DNA of 8,243 nt from Bacillota bacterium (GCA_003387805.1 QGSR01000077.1:1-8243); one strand, 5' to 3'; positions 1 through 7,514 are shown, counted from the first letter of the stretch. Program-made: numbers and translations. Notes: generated from the letters alone by a model not told the origin.

Positions 1-375
1 AGTTCATCGCGCCGCAGGCCACCGTCGGCAGCAGCGGCAGCTCGGTGGCGGTGAGGCTGGCGCTGGACCCCGAGGCGTCGGCATCGCTGCGGCCGTTCAC
101 GGAAGTGGCGGTGGAACTGGAGCTGGGCGTGCGGCGGAATCGTCCGGCGCTGCCGCGGGGGCCGTTTTTCGCCAGTGGCGACACCAGCTTCGTTTACGTG
201 ATCGCGCCCGACGGCCGCACGGCCGAGCGGCGCGACGTGCGCTACGGTGCCATCGACGGCAGCTTCGTAGAAATTGAAAGCGGCCTGGAGCCGGGCGATC
301 GCATCGTGTACAACTCGTACGCGGCGTTTCGCACCCATCCGGTCGTTGAGCTCGTACCCGAGGGAGGGAGACTCG

Positions 376-383
<8 letters not shown>
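1..383 (+). CDS. RND/MacA-type efflux adaptor (membrane fusion protein), C-terminal part
   Basis: This is an open frame entering from the left edge (first full codon at 3) and ending at TGA 381-383; 126 residues are visible. Adaptors of this family link an inner-membrane transporter to a TolC-type duct. The fragment has the expected C-terminal layout: a short beta-barrel remnant, an LPRGPF segment, a strand pair around FVYVIAPDGRTAERRDV, the G-x-x-(D)G-x-x-VEI pattern, and the hallmark SGLEPGDRIV followed by a terminal beta segment (membrane-proximal domain). The HlyD hairpin and lipoyl domains must lie upstream. Its last codons overlap the ATPase start by 8 nt, which ties it to the ABC efflux operon and favours a MacA-like partner over an RND-pump partner. 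The assignment rests on motif recognition; the substrate cannot be inferred. Confidence 0.85.
362..370 (+). promoter_or_regulatory. Ribosome binding site deciding the TTG start of the ABC ATPase
   Basis: GGGAGGGAG lies 5 nt before TTG 376 and is the only strong Shine-Dalgarno near the beginning of the ATPase frame. It falls inside the end of the adaptor gene, so the ATPase is probably translationally coupled to the adaptor. An in-frame GTG at 385 is a weaker alternative. Confidence 0.7.
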
Positions 384-1186
<803 letters not shown>

Positions 1187-1212
<26 letters not shown>

Positions 1213-2611
1213 CGCCGGGCGCATAGTGTCGGAGAGGAGCCGGGCTGCCGGCACGGCCCCGGCCGCGGTTCTCCGCGTTCGGCCGGCCCGGGTCCGCCCG
1301 CTGGCGGGAATTAGCTTGGCCCGGGCGGGGAGGAGCGGAGCCGTCGGCACGGCCTCCGCCTCAGTCCGCCGGGGACGGGCCGGCGTCGTGGCGCTGGTCG
1401 TGCTTTTGGTTTTCGTGGCGCTGGGCGGGCAGGGAGCGGGCGTCTGGGCCGCTGGGGCCCGGGCCGCCGGCACCGGGGCCGCCTCCGCCGGGGCCGTCTC
1501 CGCCGGGGCCGCCTCCGCCGGGGCCGCGGGCGAGCCGGAGGCGGGCTCGGAGGCGTCCGATGCTCAGGCCGCCATGGGCGCGCCGGTGGTGGAGCTGTCG
1601 CTGGCCGAGGCGGTGCAGCGGGCGCTGGAGCGGGCGCCCGGGCTGACGCTGGCCCGGCTGGACGTGACCGAGGCGGAGATTGCGCTGAAAGAGGCGGAGC
1701 TCGGCGAACTGGTGGGGCGGCCCCGCAGCGAATACGACCGGGCGGTGCAGGAGCTGCGCCAAGCGCGGGACGGCTACATGGACGCCTTGGTGCACGTGGC
1801 CTTGCAGGTGGAGGAAGCGTATTACGGCGTGCTGCGGGCCGCCGAGCTCCTGCAGATCCAGGAAAGCAACCAGGAGCAGTCCGACCGGCAGTTTGCGCTG
1901 ACGAAAGCCCGCTACGAAGCGGGGCTCATCGCACGGCAGGATTTCCTGGAAGCCGAGGCGAGCCACCGGGAAAGCCTGTACCGGCTGGAGCAGGCGCGTC
2001 GGTCGTACGCCGAGGCGGTGCGGGAGCTGGCCGGGCTGGCGGGATTGCCCGACGATGTGGAGCTGCGGCTCACGGAGGAGTTCGCGTTTGAACCGTGGGC
2101 GGTGCCGCTGGAGGAAGCGTTGGCCGAGGCGCTGGCCGGCCGGGCGGAGCTGGTGCGGGCGCGGCGCGCCGTGGAGCAGGCCCGGCGGCAGCTGGAGCAG
2201 GCCCGGGCGCCGTACGCCGCGCCGGTGGAGCGGGTGCAGGCCGAGATTCAGCTGGAGCGGGCGCAGGTGCAATACGAGCAGGCGGCGGCCGATGTCGCCG
2301 CGCAGGTGCGCCGGGAATGGTTTGCGCTGAAAGACGCGGAGCACCAGGTGGCAACGGCCCGGCGGCGGGAAGAGCTGGCCCGCTCCCGGGCCAAGATCAA
2401 CCGCTCCCGCTACGACGCGGGCTTGCTGGCGCTGATGGAGCTGCTGCAAAGCGAGGCATCCTACGCCCAGGCCCGCCTGGACGCCGCCGGGGCGGTGTGG
2501 GACTACAACTTGGCCAAAGCCCGTTTCCTGCGCACGCTGGGCCGGCCCGAGCTGCCGCCGCTGCCGCCGTCGGTGGCCGAATACATCGCCGGCTGGGATG
2601 AGCTCCCGTGA
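1187..2611 (+). CDS. TolC-family (OEP) protein 1, helical, without obvious beta-barrel strands
   Basis: A 474-residue OEP-family protein starting at ATG 1187, behind GAGGAGG at 1171-1177 and overlapping the ATPase end by 26 nt. Residues 1-63 are Arg/Ala-rich, 64-81 form a hydrophobic segment (signal or anchor), and 82-127 are an Ala/Gly/Ser linker with a 5-residue repeat. From VVELSLAEAVQRAL (134-147) onward it shows the two-fold OEP pattern of long Ala/Glu/Arg coiled-coil helices, including VEEAYYGVL and KARYEAGLIARQDFLEAE in half one and RSRYDAGLLALMELLQSEA in half two. The places where TolC inserts strand pairs hold only short turns: GELVGRPRSE (~173-182) and RAPYAAPVE (~270-278). It may therefore be a periplasmic or cell-wall duct rather than an integral barrel. 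The ATG gives an unusually long N-terminus; TTG 1316 is an alternative start nearer the hydrophobic segment but lacks a good ribosome site. Family assignment is secure; barrel absence is judged by eye. Confidence 0.88.
1475..1526 (+). repeat. 15-bp tandem repeat encoding the A-G-A-x-S linker of OEP 1
   Basis: Three consecutive 15-bp units, GGGGCCGCCTCCGCC with one C-to-T change in the middle copy, start at 1475, 1490 and 1505, and a partial fourth starts at 1520. They encode the AGAVSAGAASAGAAG linker between the hydrophobic segment and the helical domain. The unit is a multiple of three, so copy-number change would alter linker length without breaking the frame. Confidence 0.85.
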
Positions 2612-4386
2612 GGTTCCGGCTGCTGGCGCTGCTGGCCATCATGGGCTGCCTGGCCGCAGCGGCGCCGGCTGCCCCGGAGGCAGCGGCCGCATCTGCCCCG
2701 GACGCAGCGACGGCTTCGCTTCCGGTCTCGACGGCGGCCTCGCCTGCGACCGCAGCGGCGGCCTCACCTGAGACCGCAACGGCGGCTTCGCTTCCGGCCT
2801 CAGCGGTGGCTGGCTGGGAACCGACGGCAGCTGCCGGCTCGCCTCCGGACGCAGCGGCGTCCTACGCCGACAACGCCGGGACGGCCACTCACGTCCTCCG
2901 CCTGTCTGTCGCTTTGGAACAGGCGGCCGCCCAGGGGCCGGGCTTTGCCGCGGCCGCCTTGCAGGAGCGGCTGCGAGTACTGGCCGAGGAAGCAAACGCC
3001 GTTCGCGGGCGGCCCGCGCTGACTCTTACGTCGTGGACCGAGCTGCACCCGGAGATCGGGCACGTCTTGAGCGGAGCGGCGACCTGGCAAGTCGACGAAC
3101 ATCTCGCCTTTGACGCCAGCTTTTCGGTGGCGCCGGAGTTCGGCGGCCGGTTGACCGCCGGCTTTCGGCGCGCCCTCTGGCCGCCCGCGCCTCGCGACCT
3201 GGCGGAAGAAGAGCGGGCGTTGACCACTGCCATCGTCCGGCGCCGCGCCGACGACGAGGCTTTCGACGCCGCGCTGGACGTCATTCGGGCGTTCTACGCG
3301 CTGCGTGACGCCCAGTTCGGTGTGCTCGTGGCCGAACAAGCCCTGAGCGTCGCCTCCCTGCGGGCCGCCATCGCGGAAGACCGCTTTGCCGCCGGCGAGC
3401 TGGGGCTGGCCGAATGGCAGGCGGCGCAACGGGCCCAGCGGCAGGCACAATTCGACGTGCGCGCGGCACGGACCGCTCACCGGCAGGCGGCGGAGAGGCT
3501 GGCCCGGCTTATGGCTGCGGCAGGGCAGCCGGCGGCCGGCGGCCAGGTGTTGCTTGACGGCTCCTTCCAGGAACTGGTTGACGACCTGCCGTGGCCGGCG
3601 GTCCAGGCGGCGGTGGAGCATGTCCTGGCGGAAGGCGAAGACGCCCTGGGCGGGCGTTTTTTGGCCAACGACACCGCCTACCTCGAAGCGGTGCGGGCGG
3701 AATTGGAGCAGGCGCTGGCCGCCGCCGACGCCGAGCGCGCCACACGGGTCAACTGGCAGGCGGTCATTGAGTACACGCTGCCTTTTGGTTCCTCGGACGC
3801 CGGCGGGGGCAGCTTCGCGCCGGGCTCTGCGGCGGGCGGGTCCGGCGCAGGCGGTGGCTCGAGTCCCAGCTCGGGGACCGGCCCGGGCTCCGGTTTGGAA
3901 GCTGATCCGAATCCCGGTCCAGGAGCCGGTTCGAACTTCGGGTCAGGGACCGGCACGACGTCTACGGGGCCCCTGCTTTCGCCCGCCGGACGGGGCGAGC
4001 TGGCCGTCTATCTCGTCGCTGCGCTGGATTTGAGCGGCGCCGGCCGCGTCCGGCACCAGCAGGCGCAGACGTCTCTGGAACTGGCGCGGCTGCGCACCGA
4101 GCAGGCCCGGCACGCGGCGCTGGACGCCGGCCTGGCCGCCGTCCGGACCGCCGAAAACGCTGCGTTCGCCCTCGAGCTGGCCAACGAGGCAGTGGAGCAG
4201 GCCCAGGATACAATGGCGCTGGTGCAGCGCCGGACGGTGCTGGGCTTCGCTCCACCACTTGAATTGGAGGAAGCCCGGCTGGAGCTGCTGCGGGCCCGGC
4301 GGGATGCCGCCCGGGCCGAGGCGGAGCTGCACCTGGCCTGGCTGGAATTGGCCCGGCGGCTGGGTATCGCTCCACGATGGCCATGA
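2608..4386 (+). CDS. TolC-family (OEP) protein 2, with candidate barrel strands and a Gly/Ser-rich loop
   Basis: A 592-residue protein starting at GTG 2608, overlapping the preceding stop as GTGA; the only upstream purine run (GGGATGAG) is weak, so coupling is likely. Residues 1-20 are a signal peptide (RFRLLALLAIMGCLAAAA); Cys14 in IMGC could be a lipobox, but Arg4 is close. Residues 20-90 are an Ala/Ser/Thr/Pro linker with repeated ASLP(V/A)S and (A/P)AASP(A/E)T motifs. The OEP domain starts near VLRLSVALEQAAAQGPGF. Candidate beta strands are ~137-150, ~164-190, ~381-393 (VNWQAVIEYTLPF) and ~463-475 (GELAVYLVAALDL), which would give four per subunit, the number in TolC's trimeric 12-stranded barrel. 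A ~66-residue Gly/Ser/Pro loop (394-460) joins strands three and four, predicted extracellular. Helical segments around 200-305 and 480-585 complete the duct. At 592 residues it is longer than usual for the family because of the linker and loop. Confidence 0.85.
   Translation: MRFRLLALLAIMGCLAAAAPAAPEAAAASAPDAATASLPVSTAASPATAAAASPETATAASLPASAVAGWEPTAAAGSPPDAAASYADNAGTATHVLRLSVALEQAAAQGPGFAAAALQERLRVLAEEANAVRGRPALTLTSWTELHPEIGHVLSGAATWQVDEHLAFDASFSVAPEFGGRLTAGFRRALWPPAPRDLAEEERALTTAIVRRRADDEAFDAALDVIRAFYALRDAQFGVLVAEQALSVASLRAAIAEDRFAAGELGLAEWQAAQRAQRQAQFDVRAARTAHRQAAERLARLMAAAGQPAAGGQVLLDGSFQELVDDLPWPAVQAAVEHVLAEGEDALGGRFLANDTAYLEAVRAELEQALAAADAERATRVNWQAVIEYTLPFGSSDAGGGSFAPGSAAGGSGAGGGSSPSSGTGPGSGLEADPNPGPGAGSNFGSGTGTTSTGPLLSPAGRGELAVYLVAALDLSGAGRVRHQQAQTSLELARLRTEQARHAALDAGLAAVRTAENAAFALELANEAVEQAQDTMALVQRRTVLGFAPPLELEEARLELLRARRDAARAEAELHLAWLELARRLGIAPRWP
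2698..2830 (+). repeat. Degenerate in-frame repeats in the Ala/Ser/Pro linker of OEP 2
   Basis: Related segments recur here, including GGCTTCGCTTCCGG at about 2712 and again at about 2785, and the alternating GCGGCCTCGCCTG / GCGGCCTCACCTG. They encode ASLPVS, AASPAT, AASPET and ASLPAS. The repeats are imperfect but keep the reading frame, like the linker repeat in OEP 1. Confidence 0.6.
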
Positions 4387-4410
4387 TGGGGGGGACAGCC
4401 TGGCGGCCTG

Positions 4411-4701
4411 CGACCCAAGAATGGGGCGGAGGCCTGGTCCTTGGCCCATTTTTCCTATATCGACGTCCAGGTTCGACCCGTAGTTGGGCCACTTGGGGTT
4501 CCGGGCCGGAGTCTGGTCGGTGCCTAGGCGGCGCCGGCTGGCGTGAGGACGATGGCCAGGCCCGGCCCGCACACTGAACGCTTGCGCCGATTGTGAAGAT
4601 CAGGTCTACGACGGGGTTTTCGTACTGGAAGTTGTTGTCATGGTTTAGGGTTCGCGCTCGAAAAGGGAGCACCGAATGCCGTCGGTCGGCACACAGGCCA
4701 A
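4411..4701. repeat. Array unit A (291 bp)
   Basis: First copy, starting 24 bases after the OEP 2 stop. Stem 1 arms are at 4412-4428 and 4474-4490 (13 of 17 positions pair, counting G-T). Hairpin 2 is 4592-4600 with 4616-4624 and relies on several G-T pairs. The 19-bp motif is at 4625-4643 (CTGGAAGTTGTTGTCATGG). Confidence 0.75.
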
Positions 4702-4981
4702 CGGCCCAAGAATGGGGCGAAACCCGGCACTTTGACCCATTTTGCGCCTGTCGACGCCCGGGTACGCCCCATCTTTGGACCGCCTGCGGTTTCGGGCTGG
4801 TGCCGGGCGGAGCTCGTCGCCGCGCGGTCTACTATCAAGCCCGGCCCGACAAGCACGGGCCCCGGCTGCGTTTGAAAACCAGCTCTGGGAGGGGAATTTC
4901 GAGCTGGTAACTAGTTCCACCGGCACGGGTCGTTGGCCCTAGCGGGCCACACCCAAGGCAGTCGGCGGAGGCACAAGTCAA
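4702..4981. repeat. Array unit B (280 bp)
   Basis: Stem 1 arms GGCCCAAGAATGGGGCG (4703-4719) and CGCCCCATCTTTGGACC (4765-4781) pair at 15 of 17 positions, counting G-T. Hairpin 2 is a perfect 8-bp stem, ACCAGCTC 4878-4885 with GAGCTGGT 4901-4908, using a different base composition from unit C. The 19-bp motif is eroded here (4904-4922). Confidence 0.8.
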
Positions 4982-5259
4982 CGGCCCAACGGTGGGGCGA
5001 AACCTGGGGCTTCGACCCATTTTGCGCCGGTCGGCGCCCAGGTGCGCCCCATTATTGGGCCATTCGGGGTTCCGGACCGGTGCCTGGCGGAGCGCATCGC
5101 CGCGAGGCCCGGGCTCGGCCCGGCCTCCAAGTCAAGCGTCGGCCCGGCCTGCGAAAACGTGCTTTGCGACGTCGTTTTCGCACTGGAAATTGGTGTCAAG
5201 GAGTCGGGTTTGCGTCCGAGAACGCGGCGCCGGAGGCCGTCGGCCGACGCATGGGCCAA
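4982..5259. repeat. Array unit C (278 bp), best-preserved stems
   Basis: Stem 1 arms GGCCCAACGGTGGGGCG (4983-4999) and CGCCCCATTATTGGGCC (5045-5061) pair at 16 of 17 positions including two G-T pairs; a small GCGCCG/CGGCGC hairpin sits in its loop at 5024-5037. Hairpin 2 is a perfect 10-bp stem, TGCGAAAACG 5150-5159 with CGTTTTCGCA 5173-5182. The 19-bp motif is at 5183-5201. Confidence 0.85.
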
Positions 5260-5549
5260 GGGCCCACGAATGGGGCGAAAGCCTGCAGCTTGCCTCATTT
5301 TCCGCATGTTGGCGCCGGTCTTCGGACCATATTTGGGTCCGTCGCCATCCTGGCCACGTGCCTACCGGCGTCTCGGTGGTGGTCACCGCCGCGACGCCCA
5401 CAGCCGGGGCTGGACCGCAGACTTAGCGCTGGCGCTGCGTCCGAAAACCAGCTCCGCGGCTGGGTTTTGGCATTGGAAATTATTGTCATGGGCGTGGGCC
5501 TCGGGCCGTCAAGTCACCACCGGAGGCCGCCGCGCGCTGCACGAGCCAA
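5260..5549. repeat. Array unit D (290 bp)
   Basis: Stem 1 arms at 5260-5277 and 5323-5340 pair at about 13 of 18 positions, the outer part as GGGCCCA with TGGGTCC. Hairpin 2 is CCGAAAACCAGC 5441-5452 with GCTGGGTTTTGG 5459-5470, one mismatch in 12 and a 6-nt loop. The 19-bp motif is at 5473-5491 (TTGGAAATTATTGTCATGG). Confidence 0.8.
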
Positions 5550-5655
5550 CGTCCCATTGATGGGGCCAAAACCTTGCGGCTCACCCCACTTTTCGCCCTG
5601 GGAACCGAATGTTTGCCCCACTCCCGGGCTGCTCCGCGCGTCCCGCCCCACGTGT
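5550..5655. repeat. Array unit E, truncated copy (about 106 bp)
   Basis: Begins CGTCCCATTGATGGGGCCAA, matching the opening of the other units, and can be followed through the CACCCCACTTTTCGCC and TTGCCCCA blocks. It then fades at the stop codon of the superoxide dismutase gene. Stem 1 is poorly kept, and hairpin 2 and the 19-bp motif are absent. This gives the array one ragged end against a coding region. Confidence 0.6.
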
Positions 5656-7275
5656 TCACATGGGCCGGGCGGAGGCGCGGCGTCCGTACACGTACCTGAC
5701 GGTGCCGCTGCGCCTCGGCGTCCCTCCCTGCACGGGTTTGCCGCGAGCGGCCCGCCGGATGGCGGCCGCCGGGCCGTACAGGGTTTCGACGGTGCCGTAG
5801 TCGTCGTCCACGGCGAGGCTTTCGTCTGCGTCCGCGGCGGTCACGTCATGGCCGAGTTCGTGGGTGCGGGGCCAGCGGGTGCCTGACGCCGCATCGCGAG
5901 CAGCGGGAGTCGTGCCCGGCGTCTGACGGGTCTCCCCGGACACCGCGCCGGACGCCGACCCATCGCTGTCCGTGCTGGAGCCGCCCACCGATCCCTGGAC
6001 GTTCAAACCGAAACCGCCCGCCGGCAGCGGCGCGTCGTCGGGCGACCACAAATCGTCGGGGCCTAAGGCGTCGCCCGGGTCCCAGTCGGCGCGGCGGCCG
6101 GGGTCACGGGGCTGCGTCGGGCCACTGGGCCTCATGCCGCCTCGCTCGCCGTCCGGGCGCTGGTCGTGTCCGGGGCGATTGTCGTCGTCCGCGCGCTGGT
6201 CATCTCTCCGGTGCTGGTCGCCCGCCGGGAGCTGGTCGCGGTCCGAGCGCTGGCCGTGTCCGGGGCGACTGCCGTCGTCCGGGCCCTGGTCGTCTCCCCG
6301 GCGTTGGTCGCCCGCCGGGCGCTGGTCACTGTCCGGGCGCTGTTCGTGTCCGGGGCGACTGTCGTCGTCCGGGCCCTGGTCGTCTCCTCGACGTTGTTGG
6401 CCCACCGGGGGCTGGCCGCCGTCCGGGCGCGGGGCGCAGCCCGGCCGCGGCTCGTGGCCCGACCGCGTGTCGCCTCCCGGCGCCTCGCCGCTTTCCGGCC
6501 GTTGGTTGTCGCCCGGACCGGCGGCGTGTTCCGGACGGCCGGCACCTCCCGGGCTCACGTCACCGGCGGGCCCCATGCCACCAGGACCCATGCCGCCAGG
6601 CCCCATGCCGCCGCCCGATACCACGCCGCGCCGGGCGTCCCGCCAGCGCCGGGCTACGGCGGGCCAGTTGACCACGTTCCACCACGATTCGATGTAGTCG
6701 GGCCGGCGTGTGCGGTACTGCAAGTAGTAGGCGTGCTCCCACAGGTCAAGCACGAGAATGGGAATGGCCGTCCACTGGGCAGGGCAGTGGTGGAGCTGCG
6801 TCTGCAGGATCTCGAGCTTTTCCGCCATCGGCTGCCAGACCAGCATGACCCAGCCCGGGCCGTTCAGGGCGTTGGCGGCTTCGGTGAAGTGGGCCCGGAA
6901 GGCGTCAAAGGAGCCGAAGTCCCGCTGGATTTGCCGCAGAAGCTCGTCGTCGGTGGGGCGGCCGCCGCCGTCGGGATGCATGTTGGTCCAGAAAATGCTG
7001 TGCAGAAAGTGGCCCGAACCGTGAAAGGCCAGCTGGCGCTGCCAGTAGTTGAGGGCCGTCCAGTCCCGGTGGCGCCGGGCCCGGGCCAGGGCCGCCTCGG
7101 CGCGGTTGAGGCCTTCCACGTAGGACCGGTGATGAATGTCGTGGTGGAGCCGCATGGTGCGCTCGTCAATGTACGGCTCCAAAGCGTCATACTCGTAGGG
7201 CAGCGGCGGCAGCGTGTGCGCCGGCGGCGCCTGCCGTTCGGGCTGCCCTGCTGCGGTCGCTTTGTGTGTGCTCAA
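5656..7275 (-). CDS. Fe/Mn superoxide dismutase (SodF-like) with a long repetitive C-terminal tail
   Basis: A 539-residue protein converting superoxide to oxygen and peroxide. The start is TTG 7275, 5-7 nt after GGGGAGG. Residues ~20-215 are a complete Fe/Mn SOD domain, from HTLPPLPYEYDALEP to YIESWWNVVNW. Metal ligands are His44 (LHHDIHH), His92 (GHFLHSIFW), Asp177 and His181 (LDLWEHAYYL), with active-site Tyr52. The GSGHFLHSIFWTNM and PILVLDLWEHAYYL segments recall Bacillus SodF more than SodA. His162 (TQLHH) seems to occupy the site that is Gln146 in E. coli MnSOD, so metal preference is unclear. Residues 217-539 are a hydrophilic, disorder-like tail: MGPGG repeats (~222-238), three 30-residue repeats (289-378), then an unrecognised Gly/Ser/Asp stretch ending in YGTVETLYGP and VRYVYGRR. 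No signal peptide is visible. The frame stays open to 7497, but that extension is Arg/Gly-rich and lacks a ribosome site. Confidence 0.92.
   Translation of the reverse strand: MSTHKATAAGQPERQAPPAHTLPPLPYEYDALEPYIDERTMRLHHDIHHRSYVEGLNRAEAALARARRHRDWTALNYWQRQLAFHGSGHFLHSIFWTNMHPDGGGRPTDDELLRQIQRDFGSFDAFRAHFTEAANALNGPGWVMLVWQPMAEKLEILQTQLHHCPAQWTAIPILVLDLWEHAYYLQYRTRRPDYIESWWNVVNWPAVARRWRDARRGVVSGGGMGPGGMGPGGMGPAGDVSPGGAGRPEHAAGPGDNQRPESGEAPGGDTRSGHEPRPGCAPRPDGGQPPVGQQRRGDDQGPDDDSRPGHEQRPDSDQRPAGDQRRGDDQGPDDGSRPGHGQRSDRDQLPAGDQHRRDDQRADDDNRPGHDQRPDGERGGMRPSGPTQPRDPGRRADWDPGDALGPDDLWSPDDAPLPAGGFGLNVQGSVGGSSTDSDGSASGAVSGETRQTPGTTPAARDAASGTRWPRTHELGHDVTAADADESLAVDDDYGTVETLYGPAAAIRRAARGKPVQGGTPRRSGTVRYVYGRRASARPM
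6142..6411 (-). repeat. Three 90-bp tandem repeats in the superoxide dismutase tail
   Basis: Three adjacent 30-codon units cover residues 289-378. Shared features are (P/L)P-(V/A)-G-(D/Q)-Q, then (R/H)R(G/R)DDQ, DD(D/G)(S/N)RPGH and (E/G/D)QR(P/S)D. A more degenerate fragment (SGHEPRPGCAPRPDGGQ) precedes them. The units are rich in Asp, Arg, Gln, Pro and Gly and contain no hydrophobic core. The unit length keeps the frame. Confidence 0.88.
6562..6615 (-). repeat. MGPGG pentapeptide repeat
   Basis: Three near-identical 15-bp units (CCCATGCCGCCAGG type on the + strand) encode GGMGPGGMGPGGMGP, joining the catalytic domain to the long tail. It resembles a flexible, collagen-like glycine linker. 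Confidence 0.8.
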
Positions 7276-7280
7276 AATGT

Positions 7281-7293
7281 CGCCTCCCCTTCC
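7281..7293 (-). promoter_or_regulatory. Ribosome binding site deciding the TTG start of the superoxide dismutase
   Basis: Read on the minus strand, GGAAGGGGAGGCG ends a few bases before ATT-TTG. TTG 7275 is the only standard start codon at a proper distance, and it places the conserved SOD domain at residue 20, as expected for a domain with a short leader. Confidence 0.75.
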
Positions 7294-7481
7294 ACGGCGC
7301 GTTTTTACGACGCGGCGTCTTCGCGGATCGAGCGGCGCGCCAAGTCGGCCGGCGGCCATGGCGATGCACGCCGGCCCGGCCCCCGCCCGGGCCGCCTGCG
7401 CCGTGTGCCCTTGATAGGGTATGAGCGGCCCCGGAGCCCGGTGCTTGACCGCCCGCACGCAATATATATCCGCCATGGTGA

Positions 7482-7514
7482 AATATATAGTTGACATAAA
7501 GCAATTTATATATT
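7482..7514. promoter_or_regulatory. 8-bp dyad around the -35 box, possible operator
   Basis: AATATATA at 7482-7489 and TATATATT at 7507-7514 are exact inverted copies separated by 17 bases that hold the TTGACA box; the right arm touches the -10. A further AATATATAT lies at 7461-7469. The placement would suit a repressor, possibly the XRE protein itself. TATATA runs are self-complementary, so the symmetry could be incidental. Confidence 0.35.

Larger units (their letters stand above)
4411..5655. repeat. Tandem array of about 4.4 long (278-291 bp) structured non-coding repeats
   Basis: The whole space between the convergent OEP 2 and superoxide dismutase genes is occupied by diverged direct repeats. 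The anchor TGGGGC recurs at 4422, 4713, 4993, 5271 and 5561, giving spacings of 291, 280, 278 and 290. Each unit opens with a motif like CAACGGCCCAAGAATGGGGC, continues with a GAAACC / GACCCATTTT block, closes a long-range inverted repeat about 80 bases in, and ends with a second hairpin and the motif CTGGAAATTnnTGTCATGG. Short frames cross the array on both strands but start and stop at different points in each copy, and indels between units are not multiples of three, so it is judged non-coding. It does not resemble CRISPR repeats or an insertion sequence, and I see no transposase or intron ORF. Function and orientation are unknown; I do not recognise the family. Confidence 0.85.

Noticed and set aside
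4387..4410. Rho-independent terminator after OEP 2
   Set aside because: The run following the stop is G-rich with no stem and no T tract; the array stems are not followed by T tracts long enough to call terminators.
5183..5201. Minus-strand -35 boxes (TTGACA or ATGACA) within the 19-bp array motif
   Set aside because: No -10-like hexamer follows at 16-18 bp in the copies examined, so calling promoters is not supported.
4411..5655. CRISPR array or insertion sequence as the explanation of the repeats
   Set aside because: The unit is ~285 bp and diverged over its whole length, with no short identical repeats and unique spacers, no terminal inverted repeats bounding a transposase, and no target duplication visible.
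4933..5886. 317-codon + strand frame running through the repeat array into the SOD 3' end
   Set aside because: It crosses repeat boundaries in changing register, does not recur in equivalent positions of other copies, and overlaps the SOD tail antisense.
6166..7494. 442-codon open frame on the + strand opposite the superoxide dismutase gene
   Set aside because: The minus strand has an intact SOD domain with all ligands. The + frame is a low-complexity product of high GC content with no ribosome site or recognisable domain.
7276..7497. In-frame upstream extension of the superoxide dismutase (74 residues, ATG at 7497)
   Set aside because: It runs through the AT-rich island that holds the divergent promoter, has no Shine-Dalgarno, and reads as random Arg/Gly/Ala sequence. 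TTG 7275 has a strong ribosome site.
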